Below, one piece after another: positions 1-7,317 of a DNA stretch of 20,015 nucleotides. The notes under the pieces are model-generated. The model did no database searches. It had not been told where the DNA came from and worked only from the letters and a program-made list of their open reading frames with translations. The DNA is from Candidatus Aenigmarchaeota archaeon CG_4_9_14_3_um_filter_37_18 (lineage in GTDB: Archaea; Aenigmatarchaeota; Aenigmatarchaeia; CG10238-14): the NCBI GenBank assembly GCA_002789635.1, contig PFTQ01000051.1, forward strand, positions 1 to 20,015. The letters run 5' to 3'. Numbering within the stretch: the stretch's first letter is position 1; each line of letters starts with the position of its first letter. The translations under genes were made by a program, and so were the position numbers.

Positions 1-131
1 CAACCTTTAAATACCTTCCTCACCATGTTAATTGAAGTTAAAGTGAAAAGTCGTGACAAATAGCGTTGGTTATTATGCTAATTCTATTGCTTTTTTGACT
101 TTAAAAATAAAAAATAAGAGATGATAAAATA

Positions 132-1379
132 ATGAATTTTGAAGATATGAATATTGAGAAGTCCGTGCTGGATTCTTTGAACGGGATTGGGTTTACAACC
201 CCTACAGACATCCAAACCGAGACTATACCAATTATTAAGCAGGGATATGACGTAATAGGCCAGTCCAAAACAGGCTCAGGAAAGACAGCCGCTTTCGGAA
301 TACCTTTAGTTGAAAAAGTCTCCAAGAATGGAGGAATACAAGGCTTGGTTCTAGCCCCTACAAGAGAGCTTGCAAAGCAGATAGCAATCGAAATCGAGAA
401 GTTCTCGCGATCCAAAGGGCTCTGCGTGCAGACAGTCTACGGCGGGGTCAGCATGGGTCCGCAGATCTCAGGCCTAAGGAGATGCGAAATCGTTGTCGGG
501 ACTCCAGGGAGAATAATCGACCACATGAAGCGCAACACCATAAACGCACGCAATGTCAAGATGTTCATCCTTGACGAGGCTGACAGGATGATTGACATGG
601 GGTTCATTGAGGATATCGAGGAGATCGAAAGAAACATCCCTAAGAACAGGCAGACGCTTCTTTTCAGCGCTACAATGTCAGAAGATTTGATAGGAATCAC
701 ACGAAGATTCACAAGAGACGCAAAAAGGATCAGAACCAAAACCACAGTCAGTGAGAAGGTCCTGAAGCAGTACTACTGCGATATTGACCAGCAGAAAAAG
801 TTCTCACTGCTTGTTCATCTGATCAATCAAGAAAAACCTAAGCTAGGGATAATCTTTTGCAATTCCAGAAGAGAGGTGGATGCTGTTTCTGCTAACCTCA
901 AGGATAATGGGATAGATGCTAAAGCATTGCATGGAGGCTTGACACAGGATAAAAGGGAAAGAGTTATGGACAGCTTCTACAAGGGAATAACAAAGATGCT
1001 GGTTGCAACCGATGTAGCCGCAAGAGGGCTTGACGTAAAGAACGTCACCCACATATTCAACTACAGCATACCAAGAAGCGCAGAAGACTATGTCAACAGG
1101 ATAGGAAGGACTGCAAGGGCAGGAGAATCAGGAAAAGCGATTTCATTGCTGAGCAGGGAAGACCATGAATCCTTCAGGAAAATAATGAACAGGTATGACT
1201 ATGATGTCAGCAAGATCCAAGCAGGCAATTTCAAGATATTGCCTTTCAAAAGGTCTTTTTCAAGCGAGGGCAGAGGGTTCTTTAGGGGAAATAATTTCTC
1301 CAGGGGAAACAGCTGGCACGGAAATTCGCACGGCAATTCAATGCATTCCAGAAGCAGCCCGAGAGGGAATTGGAGATAG
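132..1379 (+). CDS. DEAD-box ATP-dependent RNA helicase
   Basis: An RNA-unwinding ATPase of 415 residues with two RecA-like domains. Motifs appear in order: Q-motif ending at Gln28, motif I SKTGSGKT (45-52), PTREL (77-81), GTPGR (123-127), DEAD (148-151), SAT (179-181), IFCNSRR (241-247), VATDVAARGLD (291-301) and motif VI VNRIGRTAR (321-329). Motif VI normally begins HRIGR; here Asn replaces His. After about residue 372 there is a low-complexity tail rich in Gly, Asn, Ser, Arg and His, a usual RNA-binding extension. It resembles the DeaD/CshA group that remodels rRNA or mRNA, often in the cold; the exact role is inferred. The TATA-like TTTAAAAATA at 100-109 sits close to the ATG, so the leader is very short; GAGATGAT (118-125) would be the binding site if the transcript starts earlier. 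The gene ends 6 bases from a convergent neighbour. Confidence 0.95.
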   Translation: MNFEDMNIEKSVLDSLNGIGFTTPTDIQTETIPIIKQGYDVIGQSKTGSGKTAAFGIPLVEKVSKNGGIQGLVLAPTRELAKQIAIEIEKFSRSKGLCVQTVYGGVSMGPQISGLRRCEIVVGTPGRIIDHMKRNTINARNVKMFILDEADRMIDMGFIEDIEEIERNIPKNRQTLLFSATMSEDLIGITRRFTRDAKRIRTKTTVSEKVLKQYYCDIDQQKKFSLLVHLINQEKPKLGIIFCNSRREVDAVSANLKDNGIDAKALHGGLTQDKRERVMDSFYKGITKMLVATDVAARGLDVKNVTHIFNYSIPRSAEDYVNRIGRTARAGESGKAISLLSREDHESFRKIMNRYDYDVSKIQAGNFKILPFKRSFSSEGRGFFRGNNFSRGNSWHGNSHGNSMHSRSSPRGNWR

Positions 1380-1385
1380 ACTTAG

Positions 1386-2288
1386 TCACGATATTTCTCT
1401 AAAAATTGCCATATTTTCTATTATTCTCTGCCGAGTATCTTCTAATCCAGTTAATCCACAAAATCTCTCTATTTCTAGAGCTGTATTCAAATTATAGAAT
1501 TCTCCTTCGGGCTCAACTACAGCGACACCTCTCTCATTTGCCATTTGTCTAATCAATCTTTCTAACCTTGGTTGCTCTCTCCTAGAGAAATCTCTGATAG
1601 CAGGTATAAGAGAAGGCGGAACTATAAAAGGAAACTTTATTGCAAATTCCGCATCACCGTTTTCATAGCAACCCACAATCCTTCCGTCTGCTTGTTGCCT
1701 AAAACATATTCCAACCATTCCATCAAATCTACTTATTCTTGTTCCTACTAGAACCTCGCCACCTCTTGATAATCTTCTATAGCAATCAAGCATGTTAGAT
1801 ACATGGGCTTCTGAGAAGTGAAGGTCGCCAGTTGTCCATAAAAATGGCTGTTCTCCAAAACGGCTAAGAGTATCGTCATCAATTCTTTCGAATGTTTTGG
1901 TTGGATCTTCATATGTATGTATACCATAAAAATATTCTGCTTCTGGTAGAGAACCTCTTTTTACATATTTTTCAAATAAATCCAGATGCCATTTTTGATT
2001 CATGGACACTAAAACCCTTCTTATATCAAACCCCTCTGAAATTTTCCATAATTGCAATGCGACTAAAGGGATGATATATGGTGGAAGATCCTTTTCCAGA
2101 AAGCGTTCATCATAAGGAGGCAATTGGGATGCCTCTACTGGTCTAAGTTGGGGTCGAGAAATATCTATTGGCAGGTTGGCTTTTGATATTCCAACATTAT
2201 CTCCCCCGTCGAAACCAGTATAAACAGCTGCTCTAGAACCTTTCCCACCTAATGTGCCCACAATATCTAAAGATGGTTTATATTGCAT
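1386..2288 (-). CDS. Divergent sugar-nucleotidyltransferase-like protein
   Basis: A 300-residue protein without a confident family match by eye. The N-terminus carries GGKGSRA (14-20), then a spaced Thr/Asp stretch and SKANLPI (35-41). This order resembles the GGKGTRL...PKxLLPV signature of GT-A nucleotidyltransferases (the RmlA/GlmU/ManC group). A mid-protein WTTGDLHFSE fits the position of their metal-binding (N/G)D strand, and EFYNLNTALEIERF near the end resembles their usual EWxDIGTPEDY segment. The canonical Arg of G-T-R-L is shifted, so activity is uncertain. It is less lysine-rich than its neighbours. It is transcribed away from the Nudix gene at 2419 and converges on the helicase. The fold assignment is inferred from pattern order only; a lipid- or sugar-linked function would be a guess. 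Confidence 0.55.
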   Translation of the reverse strand: MQYKPSLDIVGTLGGKGSRAAVYTGFDGGDNVGISKANLPIDISRPQLRPVEASQLPPYDERFLEKDLPPYIIPLVALQLWKISEGFDIRRVLVSMNQKWHLDLFEKYVKRGSLPEAEYFYGIHTYEDPTKTFERIDDDTLSRFGEQPFLWTTGDLHFSEAHVSNMLDCYRRLSRGGEVLVGTRISRFDGMVGICFRQQADGRIVGCYENGDAEFAIKFPFIVPPSLIPAIRDFSRREQPRLERLIRQMANERGVAVVEPEGEFYNLNTALEIERFCGLTGLEDTRQRIIENMAIFREIS

Positions 2289-2390
2289 GGCTATATTTTA
2301 TGTTTTAAATAGATTTATTTTGCCACCCTATTTAATATAAAATAATAATTTTCGAATTTTTTGATTGAAAAAGGAGATAATTTTAATTCT

Positions 2391-2400
2391 TAAATATATA
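2391..2400 (+). promoter_or_regulatory. TATA box for leaderless Nudix gene
   Basis: TAAATATATA lies about 20-28 bases ahead of the ATG at 2419, the normal archaeal distance from TATA box to transcription start. The mRNA would therefore begin at or next to the start codon. This supports ATG 2419 over the in-frame TTG at 2365, which lies upstream of the box. The 130-base spacer 2289-2418 also serves the divergent gene, which has an AT-rich box (TAAAATATA on its strand) directly ahead of its ATG. Confidence 0.55.
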
Positions 2401-2418
2401 TTCAAAAGCGGGAAAAGG

Positions 2419-3090
2419 ATGAAACAAACATATTATTACATTGAAAAAAATGGAAGAGTTTTTGTTGATAGAGACTCTGAGATATTAACTTTGCCAAAAA
2501 CAACAGAAAGCTTGGGTTTCAATGTTGAAGTACAAAAACCTTTACTTGAAAACAGATCGGCTAAAGTGTTATTTTGCACATCTGATATAGAACCAAGAAG
2601 ACACCCAGACAATTGGATATTCAAAGACTTCATACTATCTATGGATAATGTAAATGAGCTTTTGAGGAAATCTATAGTTAAGACTTACACTAGACCAGTC
2701 GTTCATGCTTTAATCGAGAAAGATGGAAAAATATTAATGGTAAAAGCAAAAAGGGGATTCACAGAAGGTTTTTGGAACTTACCAGGAGGTTTTATTGAGT
2801 TTGGGGAGAATCTTGAGGAGGCGATAAAGAGAGAAGTAAAAGAAGAGACCGGTCTTGATGTTAAAAAAATGGGTTTGTTCAACGTTTATACTAATCTTTT
2901 CAGCGGAAAGGAATCGCAACAATATTACATGATTTGCGTCATTTACAGATGTGATGTAGAGGGTCATATAAAAATTCAAAACAAGGACGAAATAGATAAA
3001 ATAAATTATTTTACCCCGAAAGAAGGTTTTGAAAAAACGAAAAATGAATTTGTTAAGATGGTTTTGAATGATCTATGCAATGACATTTGA
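2419..3090 (+). CDS. Nudix hydrolase with N-terminal extension
   Basis: Hydrolyses a nucleoside diphosphate linked to some other group; the substrate cannot be read from the sequence. Counted from ATG 2419 it has 223 residues. The complete Nudix box begins at Gly124, with Glu130, Arg138-Glu139, Glu142-Glu143 and Gly145, all matching GX5EX7REUXEEXGU. About 90 residues precede the catalytic domain, in the place of the N-terminal domain of NudC-like enzymes, but no CxxC zinc ribbon is seen, so NADH pyrophosphatase is not supported. An in-frame TTG at 2365 would add 18 residues; the TATA position argues against it. It appears to be a single-gene transcript, followed by an AT-rich spacer. Confidence 0.9.
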   Translation: MKQTYYYIEKNGRVFVDRDSEILTLPKTTESLGFNVEVQKPLLENRSAKVLFCTSDIEPRRHPDNWIFKDFILSMDNVNELLRKSIVKTYTRPVVHALIEKDGKILMVKAKRGFTEGFWNLPGGFIEFGENLEEAIKREVKEETGLDVKKMGLFNVYTNLFSGKESQQYYMICVIYRCDVEGHIKIQNKDEIDKINYFTPKEGFEKTKNEFVKMVLNDLCNDI

Positions 3091-3170
3091 GTTATTATTA
3101 AAAATAAATCCATTCCCGCACCCTCCTAAAATTATACCCCTTCCTTTCCAGAATGACAAAATCCCAAAAT

Positions 3171-3211
3171 CTTTATAAATAACAAATCCCATAATATAAC
3201 ACTGTTATATT
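3171..3211 (+). promoter_or_regulatory. sod promoter with 19-bp palindromic operator
   Basis: The TATA box CTTTATAAAT is at 3171-3180. At 3193-3211 lies AATATAACACTGTTATATT, two perfect 9-base arms around a single central base. The palindrome covers the expected transcription start, about 25 bases after the TATA box, where a bound repressor would block polymerase. Symmetric AT-rich sites of this kind are used by MarR- and Fur/PerR-type regulators. The regulator itself is not in the window, and the operator role is inferred. Confidence 0.7.
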
Positions 3212-3231
3212 TTCTACTCTAAATTCAATAA

Positions 3232-3240
3232 AGAGGTGAT
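3232..3240 (+). promoter_or_regulatory. Strong Shine-Dalgarno site fixing the sod start
   Basis: AGAGGTGAT matches the complement of the archaeal 16S 3' end and lies 4 bases before ATG 3245. An in-frame GTG at 3236 lies within this site and therefore cannot be the start. Confidence 0.85.
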
Positions 3241-3244
3241 AAAT

Positions 3245-3847
3245 ATGGAAAATACATTGCCAAATCTGCCTTACACATACAATGCTTTAGAGCCGTTCAT
3301 AGACGAGCAGACCATGAAAATACACCACACCAAGCACCACCAAACCTACGTGGACAAGCTGAACGCAGCATTGGAAATCCACAAAGAACTCAAGAGTATA
3401 CCAATCGAGGACCTGCTGAAAAACCCAGATAAAATACCAGAAGACATAAGGACAGCAGTCATAAACCACGGCGGAGGCCACGCAAACCATTCATTCTTCT
3501 GGCCTATTCTCAAGAAAGACGTTAAGCCGAAAGGGGAAATACTTCAAGCGATAGAAAATAAGTTCGGAAGCTGGCAGAAATTCAAAGAACAATTCTCAGA
3601 CGCAGCAGCAAAGCTATTCGGAAGCGGATGGGCTTGGCTGGTCGTTAACAGGAAAGAGCTGGAAATAATCACAACAAAAAACCAGGACTCGCCATTAACC
3701 CTTGGAAAGAAGCCTTTGCTATGCATAGATGTCTGGGAGCATGCGTACTATGTTAAATTTCAAAACAGAAGATCAGAGTATATCGAAGCATTCTTCAACG
3801 TGGTCAACTGGGATAAGGTCAATGAACATTATCTCAAAAACAGGTGA
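3245..3847 (+). CDS. sod: Superoxide dismutase, Mn/Fe type
   Basis: Converts superoxide to oxygen and hydrogen peroxide in the cytoplasm. The 200-residue length is typical. The four metal ligands are recognisable: His27 (MKIHHTKHH), His82 (GGGHANHSFFW), and Asp162 and His166 (DVWEHAYY). Metal preference looks manganese-like: the GGGHANH segment, Gln147 in NQDSP, and the KFQNRRSEYIEAFFNVVNW ending are Mn-type features, whereas iron enzymes usually carry AAQ..NHTFYW. Cambialistic use is possible. The start follows a strong ribosome binding site. Next comes a zincin gene 4 bases after the stop, so the two are co-transcribed. The promoter carries a palindrome suited to oxidative or metal control. 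An aldehyde:ferredoxin oxidoreductase elsewhere in the window suggests an anaerobe that meets occasional oxygen. Confidence 0.97.
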   Translation: MENTLPNLPYTYNALEPFIDEQTMKIHHTKHHQTYVDKLNAALEIHKELKSIPIEDLLKNPDKIPEDIRTAVINHGGGHANHSFFWPILKKDVKPKGEILQAIENKFGSWQKFKEQFSDAAAKLFGSGWAWLVVNRKELEIITTKNQDSPLTLGKKPLLCIDVWEHAYYVKFQNRRSEYIEAFFNVVNWDKVNEHYLKNR

Positions 3848-3851
3848 TTGA

Positions 3852-4340
3852 ATGAATTTGTCAAATAGCTTAGACCAATGCACAGACTTTTCATGCATCT
3901 TCAGCTTGGTCAAGGAAGCGGTTGAGAAAACCTTAGACAAGAGAAGAGTGGGGTTGTCTCTAGGATTGATGAGCTTATCCAACCACATAGGCGCTTTCCA
4001 CCAGTTAGGATCAAACTTCATTATAATGAACAGGAATCTGCTTGAAGAAGTCATTAAGACAGAGGACATTGGGTTGATCAATGCTTACATCTTTCACATA
4101 CTTCTCCATGAATACCTCCATTCCTTAGGCTATGCAAGCGAGGAGGAGACAAGATGGCTCACTCATAGAATCACAGAAAAAGCCCTAGGGCCGAACCATC
4201 CCTCCACACTGTTAGCAAGATACGGCATATCATATGTTTTTCCTGACATTAGCAGCATTCTTCACGGCAGGACAGAAAGGATAAAAGGCATAGAGATAGT
4301 CACTGAATTCGAGACAGACAACATGAATTACTTCGGATGA
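3852..4340 (+). CDS. Small HExxH zincin-type metalloprotease-like protein
   Basis: A 162-residue protein with LLHEYLHSLGY: His86-Glu87-x-x-His90 followed by Gly93, the zinc-binding and catalytic motif of zincin peptidases. The third ligand is not clear; Glu98-Glu99 or His105 are candidates. There is no signal peptide and no convincing membrane segment, so it should be cytoplasmic. The ribosome binding site AGGTGAT overlaps the stop codon of the superoxide dismutase gene, and the ATG is 4 bases after that stop, so the two are translated from one message. This links it to the oxidative-stress response by context only. It does not match ArzA/archaemetzincin or SprT convincingly by eye. Substrate unknown. 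Confidence 0.7.
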   Translation: MNLSNSLDQCTDFSCIFSLVKEAVEKTLDKRRVGLSLGLMSLSNHIGAFHQLGSNFIIMNRNLLEEVIKTEDIGLINAYIFHILLHEYLHSLGYASEEETRWLTHRITEKALGPNHPSTLLARYGISYVFPDISSILHGRTERIKGIEIVTEFETDNMNYFG

Positions 4341-4374
4341 TCAATGTAATTAATCCAAGAAGCCAATTATTGTC

Positions 4375-4962
4375 ATGGCAAAAAAAACCCTTGCAAAAAC
4401 AATCGAGAAAATATTCTTCCCGTCAAACATACTGGCAATAGCTTTAATTCTTGCTGCGTTCCTCTGGGGCAAAGAGAGAGTATTTGTCAATGATATCGCT
4501 GCGTTCATCCTGTCATTTTCTGCTTTCCTGTTCATCTCGTTTTTGTTGAAGAGAATGGATGTTGACGAGAACCTTCTGTTTTTTGTGAGCATAACTATTG
4601 GGTTAGTGATACTTGGAGTGCTGGGGTTGATAATTCCTGTCTCAAGAAAAGTTATTTTTTCTGCGGCCTGCACACTCATCGTCACTTTCATCATTCTGCC
4701 TTTGAGGGTAGTCTGGAAGATAAGCCTGCACACTCTTGCGTTCACCATGATTGTTACAATTCTTGCTATTCTCGACTTAAGGTTTCTTATACTCTTTGTG
4801 TTTCTTCCTCTTGTTGCATGGTCCAGGCTTAAGCTCAAAAAGCATAGTTCCCTCCAGGTTATTACAGGAATGTATATTGGGTTTCTGATTCCTATTGTTG
4901 TTTATGGGTCTTATCTTCTCGTGAGGCTGATGATCAAATTGTATTATCTGTATTTTGCCTGA
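4375..4962 (+). CDS. PAP2-like integral membrane phosphatase, divergent
   Basis: A 195-residue membrane protein with about five or six hydrophobic helices (roughly 17-32, 40-58, 67-88, 94-112, 118-148, 165-188). Two segments resemble the PAP2 lipid phosphatase signature: KISLHT (115-120) in the place of PSGH, and SRLKLKKHSSLQVITG (150-165) in the place of SRxxxxxHxxxD, with His157 as candidate nucleophile. The final Asp is Gln161, and no KxxxxxxRP first motif is present, so it belongs to a divergent subgroup or has lost activity. A role in dephosphorylating isoprenoid or phospholipid intermediates would fit the family but is inferred. It starts 34 bases after the zincin gene with no clear ribosome binding site and may share that transcript. 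Confidence 0.6.
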   Translation: MAKKTLAKTIEKIFFPSNILAIALILAAFLWGKERVFVNDIAAFILSFSAFLFISFLLKRMDVDENLLFFVSITIGLVILGVLGLIIPVSRKVIFSAACTLIVTFIILPLRVVWKISLHTLAFTMIVTILAILDLRFLILFVFLPLVAWSRLKLKKHSSLQVITGMYIGFLIPIVVYGSYLLVRLMIKLYYLYFA

Positions 4963-5013
4963 AATGATAAAACCTATTAAAGATTAATTCGCATTATTAT
5001 TAGTGTTGCGCAT

Positions 5014-5086
5014 GGCCCGGTTTGTGTAATGGCTAGCATAGGAGCCTGTGGAGCTCTTGGTCGGAGTTCGAATCTCCGGCTGGGCC
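5014..5086 (+). tRNA. tRNA-His (GUG)
   Basis: A cloverleaf with acceptor GCCCGGT/GCTGGGC, D stem GTGT/GCAT, anticodon stem GGAGC/GCTCT around the loop CTGTGGA (anticodon GTG, bases 5048-5050), and T arm CGGAG-TTCGAAT-CTCCG. The base before the acceptor stem (5014) is G and the discriminator (5086) is C, so the G-1:C73 pair that identifies tRNA-His is encoded. No intron and no encoded CCA. The D stem has two wobble pairs. A TATA-like CTATTAAAGA lies upstream near 4972-4981. Confidence 0.95.
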
Positions 5087-5130
5087 CTAAAATATGAAGT
5101 TCAGGCCCATTATATGGTTTTAATAGTATA

Positions 5131-5181
5131 CTAACTGTTAATTAGTAAAGTTTAAATATAAGCACTAACTACTAATTAGTA
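5131..5181 (+). promoter_or_regulatory. Promoter flanked by paired operator-like repeats
   Basis: Two 17-base direct repeats, CTAACTGTTAATTAGTA (5131-5147) and CTAACTACTAATTAGTA (5165-5181), differ at two bases and lie 34 bases apart, about three DNA turns. They flank the TATA box TTTAAATATA (5151-5160). The second repeat contains the perfect palindrome ACTAATTAGT and runs into the first base of the start codon. Occupation of both would cover the TATA box and the transcription start. Repression by an unknown factor, or by the ATPase itself, is inferred. Confidence 0.65.
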
Positions 5182-6443
5182 TGATAAACAAAGAAATATT
5201 AAGACAGATAGTAGCTCAACAAAAAGAAGAGAAACTTACAGCAGGAACAGTAAGAAGAGACATATTGGATGAAATAGAAAAATGGTTTGCTGACGACAGA
5301 ATAATAATACTGACAGGATTAAGAAGAAGTGGTAAGTCTACCCTATTGAAACAGATGATGCAAAATAAAAAAAATTATTGCTATGTTAATTTTGAAGATG
5401 AAAGATTCTTAGATTTTAACGCTCAAGATTTCGAGCAATTAAATGAAATATTGACAGAATTTTATGGAAGAATAGAAACATATTTTTTTGATGAAATACA
5501 AAATATTGATAAATTTGAAACTTTTGTTAGAAGGTTACAAGATGAGGGCAAAAAAGTTATAATAATTGGCTCCAATGCTTCCCTTCTAAGTAAAGAATTG
5601 GGGACTAGACTGACGGGCAGATACAAATCATTTGAAATTTACCCATTCTCCTTTTATGAATATCTCACCTTTAATAAGATTAAACTTGAAAAAGATTCAT
5701 TCTATATAACACAAAAAAAGGTAAAATTAATAAAAAACTTTAAAGAATATTTGTTAAATGGTGGCTTGCCAGAGTACCTAAAAAATAAGGACAAAGAATA
5801 TGTAAGGACTTTATATGAAAACATATTATTTAGGGATATTATTGCAAGATACTCAATTAAAAGGCAAAAAATAATAAAAGAACTTGTAAATTTCCTTATG
5901 TCTAACATATCGACAACATTCACTTATAATTCACTTAAAAACTTACTCGGGTTATCGAACGCTATAACAGTTAAAGAATACGTTTTTTATTTAAGCAATT
6001 CTTATCTTCTATTTGAATTGCAAAAATTTGATTTTTCAATAAAAAAACAATTAAATTCACCAAAAAAAATATATGTTGTAGATCCTGCATTCAGTTTAAT
6101 AGGAAGTAATTTTTCTGCAAATAAAGGAAGGATATTAGAGAATGCCGTTTTCATAGAATTGAAAAGAGGGGATAAAGAAATATATTATTACTCCGGTAAA
6201 AACGAGTGCGATTTTTTAATAAAAGAAGGAGCAAAAATTAAGGAGGCCATACAGGTATGTTACATTTTGGATAAAGATAATAAGAAAAGAGAGATCGACG
6301 GCCTGCTAGAGGTCATGAACATGTTTAATTTGAAAGAAGGTTTTATTTTAACAGAAGAGCAAGAGGATGAATTAGAAGTAAATAATAAAAAAATTCACGT
6401 AATACCAACATTCAAATGGATGATGAAAAATAATAATTTTTAA
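5181..6443 (+). CDS. AAA-type ATPase with DUF4143 C-terminal domain
   Basis: A 420-residue protein of the AAA_14/DUF4143 family, common in archaea and anaerobic bacteria and of unknown biological role. Walker A is GLRRSGKST (46-54); a Walker B-like FFDEIQN follows near residues 102-108; a sensor-like IIIGSNAS follows near 130. The C-terminal third carries the family's usual nuclease-like strand pattern (NECDFLIKEG then a Gln-Val-Cys strand, near 345-362). The start codon lies about 25 bases after the TATA box, so the mRNA is leaderless. Composition is very AT- and Lys-rich compared with the upstream operon, and the downstream spacer is decayed, which suggests an accessory gene. The family is often linked to mobile or selfish loci, but nothing here proves that. 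Confidence 0.88.
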   Translation: MINKEILRQIVAQQKEEKLTAGTVRRDILDEIEKWFADDRIIILTGLRRSGKSTLLKQMMQNKKNYCYVNFEDERFLDFNAQDFEQLNEILTEFYGRIETYFFDEIQNIDKFETFVRRLQDEGKKVIIIGSNASLLSKELGTRLTGRYKSFEIYPFSFYEYLTFNKIKLEKDSFYITQKKVKLIKNFKEYLLNGGLPEYLKNKDKEYVRTLYENILFRDIIARYSIKRQKIIKELVNFLMSNISTTFTYNSLKNLLGLSNAITVKEYVFYLSNSYLLFELQKFDFSIKKQLNSPKKIYVVDPAFSLIGSNFSANKGRILENAVFIELKRGDKEIYYYSGKNECDFLIKEGAKIKEAIQVCYILDKDNKKREIDGLLEVMNMFNLKEGFILTEEQEDELEVNNKKIHVIPTFKWMMKNNNF

Positions 6444-6648
6444 TCTCATGAAATCTCTGATACCAAATTCTCATCCCTGCAACTCTAACATCTGCAACTT
6501 CACCAGGCCCTAGGACCGCTTGATACATCACATCATACATTCAATCTATCTCTACTGCTAGGAATAGCTGGGACGGTTGAAATATGTTCTTCGGATAAAA
6601 TGGGATAATTGTCTCACTGTAGCAGAATTCCACACAGCCTAATTCATT
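6444..6648 (-). pseudogene. Possible remnant of an antisense gene
   Basis: The 256-base spacer between the ATPase and the next gene has no intact gene. On the minus strand one frame stays open from a TAG at 6649-6651 down into the end of the ATPase gene, broken only by a TGA at 6541-6543 that is directly followed by ATG (6538-6540). The two pieces read like protein (NELGCVEFCYSETIIPFYPK and MYDVMYQAVLGPGEVADVRV are their beginnings), with mixed residues rather than the Lys/Asn/Ile expected from random AT-rich DNA. No family is recognised. It may be a decayed gene or a chance opening of about 77 codons. Confidence 0.3.
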
Positions 6649-6699
6649 CTAATTTTCAGGAAATCAACTAATTAATAACTAAAAACACAATAACAAAAC

Positions 6700-7317
6700 A
6701 TGGAGCTGGAAGTCAAAAACAAAACAATAACCCTGAACGGGAAAGTAGTCAATAATCTCGATAGATTTGTACTCGATCTGGTAAAAATACTCGAAAAATA
6801 CACAGACTATGTTATTGTCAGCGGCTATGTGGCGATATTTTTTGGAAGGAGCAGGGCAACCGAAGACATCGACATTATTATAAAAAAAAGTGATATGAAG
6901 AGTTTTCTTGAAGAAGTAACTGCTAATGGTTATTGGATTATTAATACTCCAGATATAGATCATGCTATTGAATTATTGGATGATAATGAACGTATAAGAA
7001 TCTCAAAGGATGGTCAAATGGTTCCAAATGTAGAAATTAAATACCCAGAAGATGAATCTGATAGCTTTAGCCTGAAAAATAAAATTAAAATCAACTTTGA
7101 TGGCAACTATCTATTTTTTTCTCCGCTTGAAATTCAGATAGCTTATAAATTAAAACTCGGGCAAGGCGGGAATCAAAAAGACATTGAAGATGCTGTGCAT
7201 TTATTTAAAGTTTTTAAGGGTAAAATTGATACAAAGAAGTTGAAAGATTTTATAGAAGATCTTTCAGTTCATAGTATAGCAAAAAAATACTTCGGTGAAA
7301 TTTATGATCAAGTTTGA
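6700..7317 (+). CDS. Nucleotidyltransferase of the MNT/AbiEii type
   Basis: A 205-residue protein with a small polymerase-beta-type nucleotidyltransferase core: SGYVAIFFGRSRATEDIDII (41-60) gives the helix-turn motif followed by Asp56-x-Asp58, the metal-binding pair. This pattern is shared by AbiEii toxins and MNT-domain proteins, which transfer nucleotides to proteins or tRNA. The rest (about 100-200) is Lys-rich and helical, including a QIAYKLKLGQGGNQKDIEDA segment common in this group, where a Lys and Asp complete the active site. The gene overlaps by 14 bases a 53-residue downstream gene, so the two form a unit like a toxin-antitoxin or enzyme-partner pair. A TATA-like CTAATTAATAAC lies about 25 bases upstream, giving a leaderless mRNA. 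Confidence 0.8.
   Translation: MELEVKNKTITLNGKVVNNLDRFVLDLVKILEKYTDYVIVSGYVAIFFGRSRATEDIDIIIKKSDMKSFLEEVTANGYWIINTPDIDHAIELLDDNERIRISKDGQMVPNVEIKYPEDESDSFSLKNKIKINFDGNYLFFSPLEIQIAYKLKLGQGGNQKDIEDAVHLFKVFKGKIDTKKLKDFIEDLSVHSIAKKYFGEIYDQV

Noticed and set aside
1..60. Minus-strand ATG at 26 running off the left edge, and a 12-codon plus-strand frame from 25
   Set aside because: Only eight codons of the first are visible, and the second is too short; CTTTAAATA at 5-13 could be a promoter element for either strand.
6418..6460. C/D-box small RNA (GATGATGA followed by CTGA)
   Set aside because: The C-box match lies inside the ATPase coding end and no second box pair follows at the required spacing.
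5014..6700. Integrated element using tRNA-His as attachment site
   Set aside because: I found no repeat of the tRNA 3' end downstream and no integrase gene.
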